NCBI GenBank assembly: GCA_963932465.1
Contig: OZ010788.1
Span: 669,684,484 to 669,748,483 of the forward strand
Length of the DNA: 64,000 nt
Reading direction: 5' to 3'
Origin: Maratus speciosus
Lineage: Eukaryota > Arthropoda > Arachnida > Araneae > Salticidae
The translations under genes and the position numbers were made by a program. Within the stretch, counting starts at the first letter, position 1; every line of letters starts with the position of its first letter. Of this stretch, positions 43,461 through 55,644 are shown in pieces. The notes below the pieces were generated by a model, which saw only the letters and a program-made list of their open reading frames with translations, was not told the DNA's origin and did no database searches.

Positions 43461-46452
43461 TCTATACTCACATTATAAAGAGGAAAAAATTGTTTATTTG
43501 TCGGAGATAAGCTCTGGAACTACCGAACCGATTCCAAAAGTAATGGCATCAAAATGATGGTATTCGCCCAACTTAGAACATAGGCTATATCTTATGTCGG
43601 TGCCGCTACCCAAAGGGGGTGCAGGAGCAAAAAACGTTCTAAAAATGCGATTTTTGCGTTACTGAAGGGCCTAGAAATACGAAATTTGGAATATAAGTTA
43701 CTTATAAGATATAAATGATGTCTAAGAACAGTTCTTAAACAATTCGAAATTTAAAAGGGGTGAAAATGCACAAAAAGCGTTCTAAAAAACGTTCTAAATG
43801 GTAGTTTCTACATAATCTCAGGAAATACCAAACCGATTTAAAAAGTAATGGTATCAAAATGATGGTCTTAGTCCAACTTAGAACATAGGCTATATTTTAT
43901 GTCGGTGCCACTACCCCAAAGCGGGTGCAGGAGCAAAAAACGTTCTAAAAATGCTATTTTTGCGTGACTGAAGGGCCTAGAAATATGAAATTTGGAATAT
44001 TAGTTACTTATAAGATATAAATTATGTCTAAGAACAGTTCTTAAACAATTCGAAATTTAAAAGGGGTGAAAATGCACAAAAAGCGTTCTAAATGGTAGTT
44101 TCTACATAATCTCAGGAAATACCAAACCGATTTCAAAAGTAATGGTATCAAAATGATGGTGTTCGCCCAACTTAGAACATAGGCTATATCTTATGTCGGT
44201 GCCATTACCCCAAAGGGGGTGCAGGAGCAAAAAACTTTCTAAAAATGCGATTTTTGCGTTACTGAAGGGCCCAGAAATATGAAATTTGGAATATTAGTTA
44301 CTTATAAGTTATAAATGATGTCTAAGAACAGTTCTTAAACAATTCGAAATTTAAAAGGGGTGAAAATGCGCGAAAAGCGTTCTAAAAACGTTATAATGGT
44401 GGTTTCTGCACAATCTCAGGAAATACCAAACCGATCTAAAAAATAATGGTGACAACCCTTGCTCCAACATAGGCGATGTTTTATGTCGGTGCCACTACCC
44501 CAAAGCGGGTGCAGGAGAAAAACGTTCTAAATTGCGGCTTTTGCGTTACGGAAGGGCCTAGAATCGTGAAATTTGGAATGGTAGTTAGTTATAAGATATC
44601 AATGATCTCTAAGGACATTTCCTAAAAAAGTCGAAATTTAAATTGGGACAAAATGCGCAAAATGCGTTGTAAAAAACTTTCTAAATTGCGATTTCTATGC
44701 AATCTTAGGAAGTACTGAACCGATTTCAAATATAATGGTGTTGTAAAAATGATGGTGACAGATCTTGCTCCAAGATAGGCTATATTTTATATCTGTTTCC
44801 ACTACCCCAGAGGAGATGCAGGAGCAAAATGCGAGAAAAGCGTTCTAAAAACGTTCTAAATGACGATTTGTCGGCAATATCTCAGGAAGAATTAATCTGA
44901 TTTCAAACGCAATGGTAGGAAATTGATGCTGACAGCCCGTGCTCTAACATCGACGCTATTTTATGTCGGTATCACTATCACCAAGACGTTGCAGGAGCAA
45001 AATAGCGTTCTAAATTTCAATTTTTTGATCGGTAGGGGCTAGCAACTTAAAATTAGGCAAGGTACATATTTATTAGATATAAATGATCTTTAAGAACAGT
45101 TTCGAAAAAATTGGAAATTTAAAAAGGGGTGAAAATGCGCGAAAAGCGTCCTAAAAACGTTCTAAATTGCGATTTCTACTCAATCTAAGGAAATACCAAA
45201 GCTATTTCAAAAGTAATGGTTGCAAATCAATGGTGACAGTCCCTGCTATAACATAGGTTATATTTTATGTTGCTGTCACTACCATCTGAGGGTTGCAAAA
45301 GCAAAATATGTTCTAATTTGCGTTTTTTGCACAACTGAGGGGTCTAACACTTTGAAGTATGGCATGGTATTTACTTACAAGATGCAACTGCTTTCTTAGA
45401 ACAGTCGAAAGAAAATTCCAAATTAAAAAAAATGAAGTGAGTGAAAAGCGTTATAAATTACAATTTTTAAGTAAACTTATAAATTACCAAACCGATTAAA
45501 AAAATAATGGTGACAAATTTTGGTGATAGAACCTGCTCAAACATAAGCTATATTTTATGTCTGTTCCACTACCACCAGAGGGTTGCAGGAGCTAAAAACT
45601 TTCTAAATTGCGAATTCTGTGATACTGAAAAGGCTAGAAACTTTAAATATAACATGGTAGTTACTTATAAAATAAAAATGCCCTCGAAGGAACGTCGAAA
45701 ATAAATTTGAATTAAAAAGGGGTGAAGCGAAGGGGAGGTGCGAAAAGCATTCTAAAAAAGTTCTAAATTACGATTCTATGCAATTTCAGGGAATATAAAC
45801 CGATTATAAAAGTAATAGTTACGAATCAATGGTAACAGTCTCTACAGTAATCCTACACAAGCTATTCTTTATGCCGGTTATTCTACCACCTGGGGTTCAC
45901 ATGAACAACAAACGTTCTAAAAAAGGGCTTTAAAAGCTTTTTAAATTACGTTTCTGTGGAATATTAGGAAATAACAAACCGATTTCAAAATTAATGTTGG
46001 CAAATTAATGGTGACAGTTCCTGTTTCAACATAGCCCTTTATGTTGAGAGAGGTGGTAGGACTTGGAATTTGACATGATGGTTAATTTTAAGATGTAAGA
46101 AGATGGTTTCTAAAAAATTAAAAACTTCAAATGAATACTGAAATGAGCGTATTAATTGAGCATAAAAGTTTCAAAATATTTTCTAAATTATCATTTATTT
46201 ATTTTTATTTCATTTTATTAATTTAAGTCTCATTTCTGCCTAATGCAGAGTAATAAGGATGTTTAATCAAACTGTGTTTTAAATAGTAATTTTTGAATTA
46301 TTCCTAAAAGTAATAAGTACCTTTTAATAAAATAAAATATTACCTTTTAATAAAATAAAAATTTAGTTAGTACCTTTTAATAAAAATTAGACATATAAAT
46401 ATCACTTGGCATATTTTAAATATTACGCGAGCAAAGCCGCGGGGTTTGCTAG
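43461..46452 (+). mobile_element. Non-autonomous Helitron 1
   Basis: The 5' start 'tctatactcacattataaag' and the 3' end 'gccgcggggtttgctag' fit the Helitron rules: TC at the start, CTAG at the end, and a GC-rich hairpin just before it (GCAAA..CC loop GG..TTTGC). It lies exactly between A (43460) and T (46453). Similar TCTATAC...AGCTAGT elements are known from insects. No Rep/helicase frame exists; the 3-kb interior is an array. Confidence 0.8.
43505..46150 (+). repeat. About 300-bp tandem array inside Helitron 1
   Basis: The phrase 'accaaaccgatttcaaaag' or variants occurs at about 43520, 43829, 44124, 44427, 44708, 44891, 45194, 45488, 45792 and 45975. Most steps are about 300 bp, two about 183. 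Each unit has 'aacataggctatattttatg', 'gtgcaggagcaaaa' and 'gcgttctaaa'. Divergence increases towards the 3' side. Confidence 0.9.
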
Positions 46453-46761
46453 TATTTATATAATTACGAACTCACCTAAAAATGTACAGAGAAATGCGAA
46501 TGTCCGATAAAATTATTGACAAATTTTCAAACCGATTTGATTCATTTAAGATGCATAGCAAAAATTTAGCATCCATAACGCAAAATTTAAATAAATTATT
46601 CAAATGGGCAATTTTCATTTCAGTGAACGATAAAATATGAAAATTGCCTCGATTCCAATAGAAAAGCATTATGACGTAATTCGAAATTACCATGATTTTC
46701 GAACAAATGAACCAATTTGAATATGCTTTACATTGCGATTTCGGGGTAACATATCAACATA

Positions 46762-48178
46762 CAGTAGAACATCTTTTATCCGAAACTCTTTTAACCGAAA
46801 TAAAATTTTAAAGATTTTATTTTAGGTATCACATTTCTTGTGTGCAATGTTCATTTTGAAAGCTTTTTTTTTTCCCTTACTATTTCAGCAAAACCTCCCT
46901 AAAGCGACCACGTTCCGTTCCAATAAAAAGTGGTTGTTCCGAGAGGTGGTCGCTTAATGGAGGTCATGTTTAAATCTAGATTTTAATGGTTAAAAAAAAG
47001 GTAACAATTAATGTTACTAAAATTTATTTTTCACATTAGGAAAAAGTATAAAAATTTAAGTATCAAAACAAAAGTTAATTACATAAGTTAATTACTGAAG
47101 AGTTTTAAAAATGAATACATTGACGTTTGCTTTGGTTTTACGATTTTATCTTTTATAACTTTTATTTCCAAGTCCTTTCGAAGTTCAGTAAATAAAAGCA
47201 TTTTTTTTTGGACGGGAAGAAATAATGACGATTTCATTAATTTATCTATTTCTTTGAGGGTTTCCTGAGAGAAGAGGGCAGGTGAGTTTATTGACCGTTA
47301 TTCTTAATTTGTCATCAGAGTTAAATTCATTGCTTAAAAAGGCAGAAAGGGGTTTAAACACTTAAAAGTTACCGGAATTTAAAAAAAATCTAAACTTAGT
47401 TTAGAAGTTTGATGAATAATGCGCTGTCCCGAATTATTTTTCTAATAAAACCTTCTTCAAGCAAACAACAAAAAACAAAATTTGTTTCATTTTATTCAAA
47501 GAAATAGGTCGCTCATGGAAGGAGTTCAACTGGGATGGTCTCTGAATGGAGGTAAAATTAGTATTGAACCTATGGGAATAAATTTCGTTCCATGAAAAAA
47601 TGGTCGTTCAGGGAGGTGATCACATAATGGAGGTGGTCGAACATGGAGGTTTCACTGTATATTCCTTGTGTGCAAGCGGTCCAATCCGAATCATGAGTGC
47701 ATATAAATATTTTTGATCCCCTTTCTGACAATTACTTTGAATTTAACTTGAGTTCACATAAGCTGTGCAATGTAACGAAAAGTTAGCAATTCTGAAGCTT
47801 TTGAATATTTTGCAAAAGGTTTGGCATGGCATTAGCAGCCGAAAGACTGTAGTACTGGGTGCTGGTAAACTGATAATATTAAAAAACTTCGTGATAGACC
47901 TTCAAAGCAAAGGCAATCGGAACTGCTAGAAACAAAACATTGTTTCAAACCCTTGTGAAGTATGTAAAATGTACTTAATTTCAAAATTAAAATCCAAGTA
48001 ATTTATTCTTGTTTCTATTTTGTTATTGCTTTCTTTATATTAAGCACTTGTTACCACAATAAGAAACAGCGCATATATTTCTCCTTAATCTTAAAATTGA
48101 AGTATTCTCGATTATCCGAAAATTTCGATTTTCTGAAAGAAGGTCGGTCCCAATTACTTCGGATAATCGAGGTTCTAC
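46762..48178 (-). mobile_element. pogo-type element P1, copy 2, with P2 nested
   Basis: The left 'cagtagaacatcttttatcc' and the right 'ttcggataatcgaggttctac' are the P1 ends, inverted relative to 33258-33924. P2 occupies 46886-47657. P1 sequence 'ttccttgtgtgcaagcg' resumes right after it. Confidence 0.8.
46886..47657 (-). mobile_element. pogo-type element P2, copy 2
   Basis: It starts 'cagcaaaacctccctaaagc' and ends 'catggaggtttcactg' before TA. It is the reverse complement of 8975-9934 without the nested M1. Confidence 0.85.
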
Positions 48179-49181
48179 AATACTTAACTAATTACGAGCT
48201 AATCTGAAACATTTTGCTGCAGTTATCGCGAGACATACAGACAGACACAAAAAGTCTCCAAAATAAGTCTCAACTAAAGTTTCGGCAAACATTTTAATAT
48301 ATATGTTTTTATAATGCTCTTTAGTATACATTAGCATTTAAAGAAATATCCGAGATTGACCTTTTATTAATTGGAGTATATCCATTGCGAGCTAAAAATT
48401 TCAACGATCATGTTATATCGCAATCCTTTTTCTTCAAAAGAGAATATATTTTTTCTGAAAGATTTAAATTGATCCAAAGATATGGGGCGATTTTCATGAT
48501 TTCCTGATGTACTCTTATAATGAGTACATAAATGGGCAAAAAACTTCCGTATAACGCAAAATTTTAATACAGGCATCCCCCCGACTTGCGTATTACGCGA
48601 CATACGTAAACTCGCAGTTACTTAATAAATCTCGAAAATTACATTTGTGAACATAGTAGCGCGTTTGATACGCAGTTGCATACTTTTGATATTTATTTTA
48701 TAGATAAAATATATAGATATAAACCACAACAGTAATATAGTTTATATATTAGAGTTATATTTTTATTGCTTTATGCAATCAAATCTATAACAAAACAGCT
48801 TAATCTTTATTGTTAGGTACTAATAGTAGTCACCTAATTCATAATAAATACAGTTTGTGCTTATCAAGTATTATTTTATTTTGTGAGTGCTTTTCATTTG
48901 TCTTACCATCACAAATTCATGGAGAATAGTGGTTAAACTAGTCCTCTTTAATTATTTCTTATTTTTATAGTCTTTTGATGTTGATTCAAAAGTATTATAA
49001 ATCAATTCATCAAAGTTAGATTTATAAATCCCGTGTTCCACAAGAAATTTGGAAAGTAGGCTTTAAGTTAGTTTTTGTATTTTTTCATACTTTTATAGTT
49101 TATATACGAGTATATACTGCCGCATGATGCTTTATTTATAAAATAATACGGTGTACATAATATATATATGTATATATACAT

Positions 49182-49224
<43 letters not shown>

Positions 49225-50513
49225 CCGTTCTCTGTGTGTATGTCCTTTATACAAATCTTCAATTTTAGACGGATTTGCACGAAACTTGCTGTATATACGT
49301 TTTAGAACGTGGAAAAGATCCCTGTCTACTTTAAAAAATCATCAGACCAATACTTATCCCTTTTTTCTATCATCTTTCATAATTTAACATTATAGAAATA
49401 TCTCATTTTAAATTTTCAAATTCAATAGCTTCTTTCCTGTTGCCACACATCTAAAAAACTGCTCAATAATTTTAAAAAAAATTGATAACTCGAGTACTTT
49501 GTTTTATTAGCCAATAAAAATTCAGACTCGACCGCTATATTTTTACATTTTTGAAATCGACATCATTCTATTCAGAAAATGCACATTTTTCATATATTTA
49601 TGTAAAAACTTTAACTAAGCATGTTTTAAAATGACCTTAGAAGTACTTTAGTTGAATCTAAAAAAATCTCTTTTAATGAAGTCGTTTCAATATCAAGAAT
49701 CAATTAAGGAAAATGATAATAGCAAAAAAAAAAAAAAAAAAAAATCGTTTGCTAGATATGACGTCAATGTCGTCAATATAATTTCAAACTGGCTCTAAAA
49801 ACTGGATGCTACAATTTATTCCCTATGTCTTTGTAATCTTTAATTATATCATTTAGATAAATGTTTTAATACCTGAAATGCAGTGACAACATTCTACGAT
49901 TTGTATCGAATACGGTTATATAAAATACAATTTTTCTACGATTTATATTAAATAGAAATTATAGCTACTATTTTTTAGGGTAAGCTTTTATTCTTTTTTA
50001 AACAAAATTTCATGACTGACAGACTTTTCTGTTAGACGTTGAAATAACGGGATGCATGATGTTTAGAGATCAAATTGCAGTAAAAGCGTAATTTATGGTA
50101 CGGTTAGGTTGTTGCCACCAACAATATGGTGCTAGGCGTTACTCATAGATATGTCTTTTCTTCATAATATTGCATTAATAGCAAACGGATATATCTTTCT
50201 GAATTGGGTTACAGGTATATTTAAAAATATATCCGTGATTGAAAATTAATTTAAAATGAATAAACAATCCGTAAATTGAGATAAGCTTTTCAAAAAAATA
50301 TTACTGAAAGTACTTTTTGTATTCTATTAGATTTTGGAATAATCTAATGTGCGATGTTTAAAGGTCAAATTGCAGTAAAAGTTAAATTTATGGTTGGGTT
50401 AGGTTGTTGCCACCAACCATATGATGCTAGAGTTACTCATAGTTCATCTATGTCTTTACTTTATAATATTGCATTAAGAGCAAACAGTATATCTTCCGTA
50501 ATTGGGCTGCATG

Positions 50514-50660
50514 TAGGGATGAGATTTCCACGTTTTTGCACACCGGTATATTCTTAAAGAAAATGTTGTTCTGTTAAATCAAGAGAGTGTGCCGATTAAA
50601 TGAAATATCATTTACTCTAACAAAATACTGGTGTGAAAAAATGCGGAAATCTTATCCCTG
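50514..50660. mobile_element. hAT-like MITE with perfect 8-bp duplication
   Basis: 'gctgcatg' at 50506-50513 and 50661-50668 flanks a 147-bp element, 'tagggatgagatttccacg' to 'cggaaatcttatccctg'. The sister unit at 50205-50225 reads through without it. Confidence 0.85.
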
Positions 50661-50921
50661 GCTGCATGCAAATCAAAAATATCCATGATTAAAAATTACT
50701 TTAAAATCCATTCACATGAAAAAAAATTGAGATACAATTTCCAAATAAATATCATTTGACAGAAGCTTTTTCTATTCGACAGTGTGAAAAACGAAATTGT
50801 ATGATGATCATAAGTTAAAAATTTTTTAGTAAAGGCAAAATTTATGGGTTAGGTCATTGCCATCATCAGTATAATGTCACAATTGGCATTGTGTTTGTAG
50901 TTATATATATATATATATATT

Positions 50922-50955
50922 CTGAAGATGACTCAATGAAAGAGTCGAAACATGT
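50922..50955 (+). ncRNA. Hammerhead-like hairpin (Penelope-type tail)
   Basis: CTGAAGA, one T, then GACTC, a 7-nt loop, GAGTC, GAAAC. CUGANGA and GAAA are the conserved hammerhead core strings, and the 5-bp stem II is perfect. Minimal hammerheads of this kind are reported in Penelope-like elements. The extra T between core and stem is non-standard. Confidence 0.45.
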
Positions 50956-51501
50956 AAAATTTTAATATTTTTAATGGTTTTTTTTATTTAAATGACGCTT
51001 TTTAAGCAAATAATTGTACATTAATATATGTTATGACATTTGTTTGGAATATACATTATTATGGTATAGTTAATAGTAGACGCAATTAAAACTATTAGTT
51101 ACATTTCTTATAGGTCTTTTAACGATTCGTGGACGGTAATGCACCAATCTCAGTTATTGTCATTGCCGTATTATTTCATTTTAATGTATTTTACCCGGGT
51201 GGACCCTTATTATTGACACGAGCGAAGCCGGGTAGATCTGCTAGTATATATATATAATAAGTATTGCAGGTTGTTACAAAATTTTACCTAAGCAATTTAC
51301 AAATTCGACTTACGTAAAATTCAAGATACGTAAAAATTTACGGAATGCATTACTTACGTAGGTCAGGGGATGCCCGTACACTACACGGCCATTAATGACC
51401 GGACGCTTTCAATTTTAGACATTTTGTCGACTATTTCAAATGAAAATCAAATTTCAAATTATTTTACTTAAAAGGCGCAAAGGCCAACCTAGTGAAAAAG
51501 A

Positions 51502-51572
51502 TTCCATGCCGGGACTCGAACCCGGGCCATCAGTATAGCGCACTGACGTTCTAGCGACTAAACCACATGGAA
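51502..51572 (-). tRNA. tRNA-like cloverleaf, copy 1
   Basis: The 71 nt fold as a full cloverleaf: acceptor TTCCATG/CATGGAA, D stem GTTT/GAAC, anticodon stem TCAGT/ACTGA with loop GCGCTAT (nominal anticodon GCT), and T arm CCGGG/TTCGAGT/CCCGG. The variable loop is short (4 nt), unlike real serine tRNAs, and position 33 is C instead of U. T5 follows 2 nt after the acceptor. The D loop lacks GG (AGTCGCTA). Confidence 0.6.
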
Positions 51573-51863
51573 CGGTACCCAGCCTGGAACTTCTCACTAT
51601 TACAGGTTGGCAAGGTTACAAACGCAGCACAAGTTTGCGCCTTTTAAGCAAAATAATTTGAAATTTGATTTTCATTTGAAATATGGTATGCAAGGCGAAT
51701 GTCTCTCTCCGGAAAATTTTCCAAACATTAATATAGATTCAATAAATGCTGGATTTGGTTATGAGTCTGTGTTTGCCCCATGTCGGTGGCTCGCGGAAAA
51801 AAATATTCCATCTGGTGCTGCGTTGCCAACCTGTAATAGTGAGAAGTTCCAGGCTGGGTATCG

Positions 51864-51934
51864 TTCCATGTGGTTTAGTCGGTAGAACGTCAGTGCGCTA
51901 TGCTGATGGCCCGGGTTCGAGTCCCGGCATGGAA
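51864..51934 (+). tRNA. tRNA-like cloverleaf, copy 2
   Basis: It has the same 71-nt fold as copy 1 with two differences that keep structure: the D loop has the canonical GG (AGTCGGTA) and the anticodon stem closes TCAGT/GCTGA with one G-U pair. The B box 'ggttcgagtcc' is perfect. 'tcttttt' ends Pol III transcripts right behind it. Nominal anticodon GCT with C33 argues against a decoding tRNA; a SINE-like or co-opted Pol III gene is possible. Confidence 0.65.
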
Positions 51935-51936
51935 TC

Positions 51937-51941
51937 TTTTT
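51937..51941 (+). terminator. Pol III T5 terminator of tRNA-like copy 2
   Basis: Five T residues start 3 nt after the acceptor stem. The mirror-image terminator of copy 1 is the A5 run at about 51495-51499. Confidence 0.7.
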
Positions 51942-52404
51942 CACTAGGTTGGCCTTTGCGCCTTTTAAGCAAAATAATTTGAAATTTGATTTTCATTTAA
52001 AATATTGCATGCAAGGCGAATGTCTCTCTCTTGAAAATTTTCCAAATATTAATATTTTATCGAATATTTAAAGCTATATTTGTCGGATTTTTCTGGAATT
52101 TCAGGATTATGAAGAATATATTCGACTTCATGTTTATCAACGGCGATCTGATCAGAAGAACAATTAGGGGGGCAACAAAAAATCAAAGGAAAATAATAAT
52201 GTTTGGGATCACCCTGCAAAATAAAATGCCCGAAATGATCTATTGCTATAGCTTACAAATATATGGATATTGTACAATATATGTATTCATTTGTGGAAGA
52301 ATAGAACGTATATTCATGCAGATATATCGATTTGTTTTAAGTTAAAAAATAAAGTTGCATGTTTTTTTGTTTATATCATGCAGAGTTTTTTACAAAATTT
52401 AACT

Positions 52405-52837
52405 CCATGATTTGATAGTCAACTCTATGGAGCAACTCATAAAAAAAAAGGCTGTCAAATATCGTTAAAATTCAGAAAGATATCGGCAATATAGTAAGCA
52501 ATTTTTAGTTGCTCTCTAAAAGCTGCTGTATGATTAAGGATTTTCCACAAAATGTCATTTTTTATTATCTGGCTTTCAGCAGATTTAGAAGAAAAGCTTA
52601 GATTTTGTTACTTCTTTTTTCTTGGAATAGGGTCGTTCTAGAGATTTTCCAAGAAGATCTAAAGCATCCATAAAAAATGAAAAGCAAAAAAAATAAAAAT
52701 TAAAAACCCCTTATAGCTGTTTTTAGAGAACAACTAAAATTCAGTTCAGTCTACTGCCGATATGTTTCTGAATTTTCACGATATTCGACTGGCTTTTTAT
52801 TATGAGTTGCTCCATAGAATTGACAATTAAATCATGA
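52405..52837. mobile_element. MITE with about 130-bp TIRs
   Basis: 'atgatttgatagtcaactct' and 'atggagcaactcat' on the left are inverted at the right ('atgagttgctccat', 'agaattgacaattaaatcat'). Arms extend inwards through the 'atatcg' and 'tgctctctaaaagctg' blocks. It is non-coding. Confidence 0.8.
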
Positions 52838-53849
52838 AAAAAAATATTTTTTATCGTGCGCGCATGCACAGGTAAAAAATATTTCAATAAACTGATCATA
52901 TTTCACAAATATTTAATGTATTTACATTCCAATTACATCATGTTATTTCTACTCCATTTTGTTTCATATTCTGAAAATGGCGTTAAATTTGGTAAAAACA
53001 TTCTGCGTGATATAAACGAAAAACTTGCAAATTGTTTTGAACTATTTAAAAAAATCGATAGATCTACATACTACCAGATGTCGCTGAAATCGTCATTTAT
53101 CATTCAGCATCGTTTTGGTTGGTCGCTTGCCTCACTATATCTTCAAGGCACTGTAGTATAGCTATAGCATAGATGACAACGTTTACGTTTTTTTGCTACC
53201 ACTAAAATTTAATAGAGATTTTTGCCTTCTTTAATCCTGATATTTCGACGATTAAATAATACAATATTTACAATAAAACTTTAGTGGATAAAAAAAAGTT
53301 GGCAGCTATGCTATAGTGTGGAAATTGGCCAACTAAAAATTGCTAAAAAATTGTATCCCATAAGTGTTGAACGGTGCAGAACGACAAATGGTGATCGCAG
53401 CGACATCTGGTAGTTCAAACGTAAACATAGAATAAAACTTCAATGGAGAAAACATTTCTGACACTGAAGAACTAGCAGATGTTGCTGCGATCGATATTTG
53501 TGCTTCACCATCGTTCAAAACATTACTGGAATAGTCGGTTTCCACAGAATATCTTATAGACGCTGTACTTTCGGTGATTCTTACGAATGCAACCGTAGGG
53601 AAGAGATAGGGGTAGAGTGGGCTTCCATAGGGAATTCTCTTGGAAAGCGGCATCAACATGACCTGTCCTACCCTTGGCGATAAAAGTCACGTGAGATTTA
53701 TAAACACGTAACTATTATGTTGGTTCCCCTTTAGGATTACCAAAGCTCTCTCCACCTCTATCCCTTCTCTATGAATTCAACTTGACTTAAAGGTTCTCAA
53801 GACTCTTAAAATTGGAAAAAAATAGAAAAAAAAAAGACCAGTTTTAACA

Positions 53850-54520
53850 TTTAATATCTTAAAATGTATTTGATTTTAAGACACAGTTTTAATTGGGATG
53901 AAAGATATAAGTACGTTCTTTCGATTCACATATTTAAAAAATTGCAAGATGCAGAATTAGCATTTACAGGGGGCTGCACACTGTCAAACATTTGACAAGC
54001 AGAAAATTGGCATAACAGATTACGCGCAGGATTACAAAATAAATTTTGCAACTAGAATGAAATTTTTAGTGCCGACTTAGACTTCAGATCGTAATAATTA
54101 CCCTGAACCTAAATAAATTTGTATTTAAAGTATTTTTTTAATACCACGTTGTATTTAGCTAATGAAAAATTTTGAAAATTTCAAACAATATAATAACCTA
54201 CAAAAACATTTTTTGGGCAATAAAAAGGACAATTTTAGGTTCAGTTTATACAGACTAACATGAAACATATGTTTTGAAAATTTCATGAAAAAATATTCAG
54301 ACGTATTTGAGACATCGCGCGCGTTATGCTCAAAAACGTCATTTAGAGAAACATGACTTCAAAGATTCGGAAATGCCGCTTCAGCTATTGAGCGGATATA
54401 ATTCTAAAAGCCATAATTGCTGGTCTAACAGGAATTTCTAGGAAACAATTATATCAAAATGTTCAAAAGATAGGAAATTAACATCCAAAAAAAATTAAAA
54501 TTTCGAAATTTTTAAAGCTT
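53850..54520 (-). repeat. R4 dispersed repeat, copy 2
   Basis: Reverse complement of 26395-27110 ('gattacgcgcaggattacaa', 'taccacgttgtatttagc', 'cagactaacatgaaac'). It interrupts the module field. Confidence 0.8.
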
Positions 54521-55644
54521 TAAGAGTCCTGAGATCCATTAAAATTTCCGCATTTCACCTGAGGTCCTCTTATTGCGCACTGGTTGAGAACCGCTGTAAT
54601 AAACGGACAATGAAGACAACGAAAAAAATATCACAGGGATTTGTACGATTTGGGAAGAAATGTTTGTCTGAAATTGGATGTGGTTGTTGGAGTATAGTTA
54701 TTGCGTCTAAAAGGTATACTGTGGCAAATGGCTATTCCAATAATGCTTTAAAAAATGCTAAAAAATTAAATCCTATAAATGTTGCACGATGCTGAACGAC
54801 AAATGTTGATCACAGCGAAATCTACTAACTCTTCACTAGTCGAAACGCTTTCTCAATTGCTTATTTACACATTGTTTACGTTTAATCTACCAGATGTCAC
54901 TGCAATCGCTATAAAAGTACTAAAATATTGGATCCCTTAAACGTCAAACGGTGCTGAAATGCAAAGAGTCTATCTCAGCGACATCTGCAGGCTATTTTCT
55001 AAAACTCCAAGTCGATTTGGTCTAGACGCTGTAATAATACGATGTTTACTTTGAAATTTGAAAATATATCGCAGATGTCGCTGTGATTGGCTCTTTGGAT
55101 TTCAGCATCATTGCACATTTAAGGAATACGAATTTTTAGCACTGTTTGGTTAGCAGATTTCCACACCTGTTATTCTAGGCGCTGTAGCTATACTAGTACA
55201 GCGTCTAGAATACTTAGTGTGGAAATACGCTATCCAAACAACTCTAAATATTTGCATCCCTTAAATGTGCGACGAAACTGCTAAAATCCCAAGTGTCGAT
55301 CGCAGCGACATGTGCGGGATTTTCGTATTACATTGTATAGACTAGAAATATCTTGCAGTTGTAGAAAATATCCTGCAGATTTCGCTGCGATCTGTATATT
55401 TCAGCAGCATCGTTGCACATTTAAGGGATACAATATTTTGGCACTTTTTTAAGTATTACAAGGATAGCCAATTTCTACACTATATATTCTAGGGGCTATA
55501 ACTATAGTGTCTGGACGATATATCGTCCGGACACTCCGGACAATCCGTCGGAAATTGGTCAACCAAAAATTGCTGGAGAATTGTATCCCCCAAATGCTGA
55601 ACGATGCAGAAAGATAAACGGCTATCGCAGCGACATCTGGTAAT

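Larger units (their letters stand above)
49222..51244 (+). mobile_element. Helitron-like element 2, in a TA microsatellite
   Basis: It starts near 'gccgttctctgtgtgtatgt' and ends 'cgaagccgggtagatctgctag', CTAG at 51241-51244 followed by T. Both outer flanks are TATATA. Three diverged units of about 270-450 bp marked by 'ttgcagtaaaag' and 'gttgttgccacca' start near 50080, 50350 and 50800. Confidence 0.6.
48570..51376. mobile_element. Tigger-type non-autonomous element hosting Helitron 2
   Basis: The left 'caggcatccccccgacttgc' and the complement of the right 'cgtaggtcaggggatgcc' form TIRs within TA (48568-48569, 51377-51378). 'acgtaa' motifs fill both subterminal zones. Without the Helitron about 0.8 kb remains, non-coding. 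Confidence 0.75.
51440..52055. repeat. Inverted pair of tRNA-bearing units
   Basis: The unit around the plus tRNA (51815-52010) is inverted at 51440-51632. Markers: 'ctaggttggcctttgcgcc', 'acctgtaatagtgagaagtt' and 'gtgctgcgttgcc'. In addition 'gcgccttttaagcaaaataa' to 'ttttccaaacattaatat' (51638-51735) repeats directly at 51957-52055. Confidence 0.85.

Noticed and set aside
49068..49387. Overlapping frames with IYIYIY and CVCMYIYIY runs
   Set aside because: They translate the TA/CA microsatellite and the Helitron 2 start.
52031..52345. Open frame of 104 codons on the plus strand
   Set aside because: Basic, hydrophobic AT-rich composition without any motif, starting in the tRNA-unit direct repeat; treated as chance.
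53333..53659. Open frame of 108 codons on the minus strand
   Set aside because: It runs through two inverted modules of the 53-57-kb field; its peptide reflects module DNA and no protein family is recognisable.
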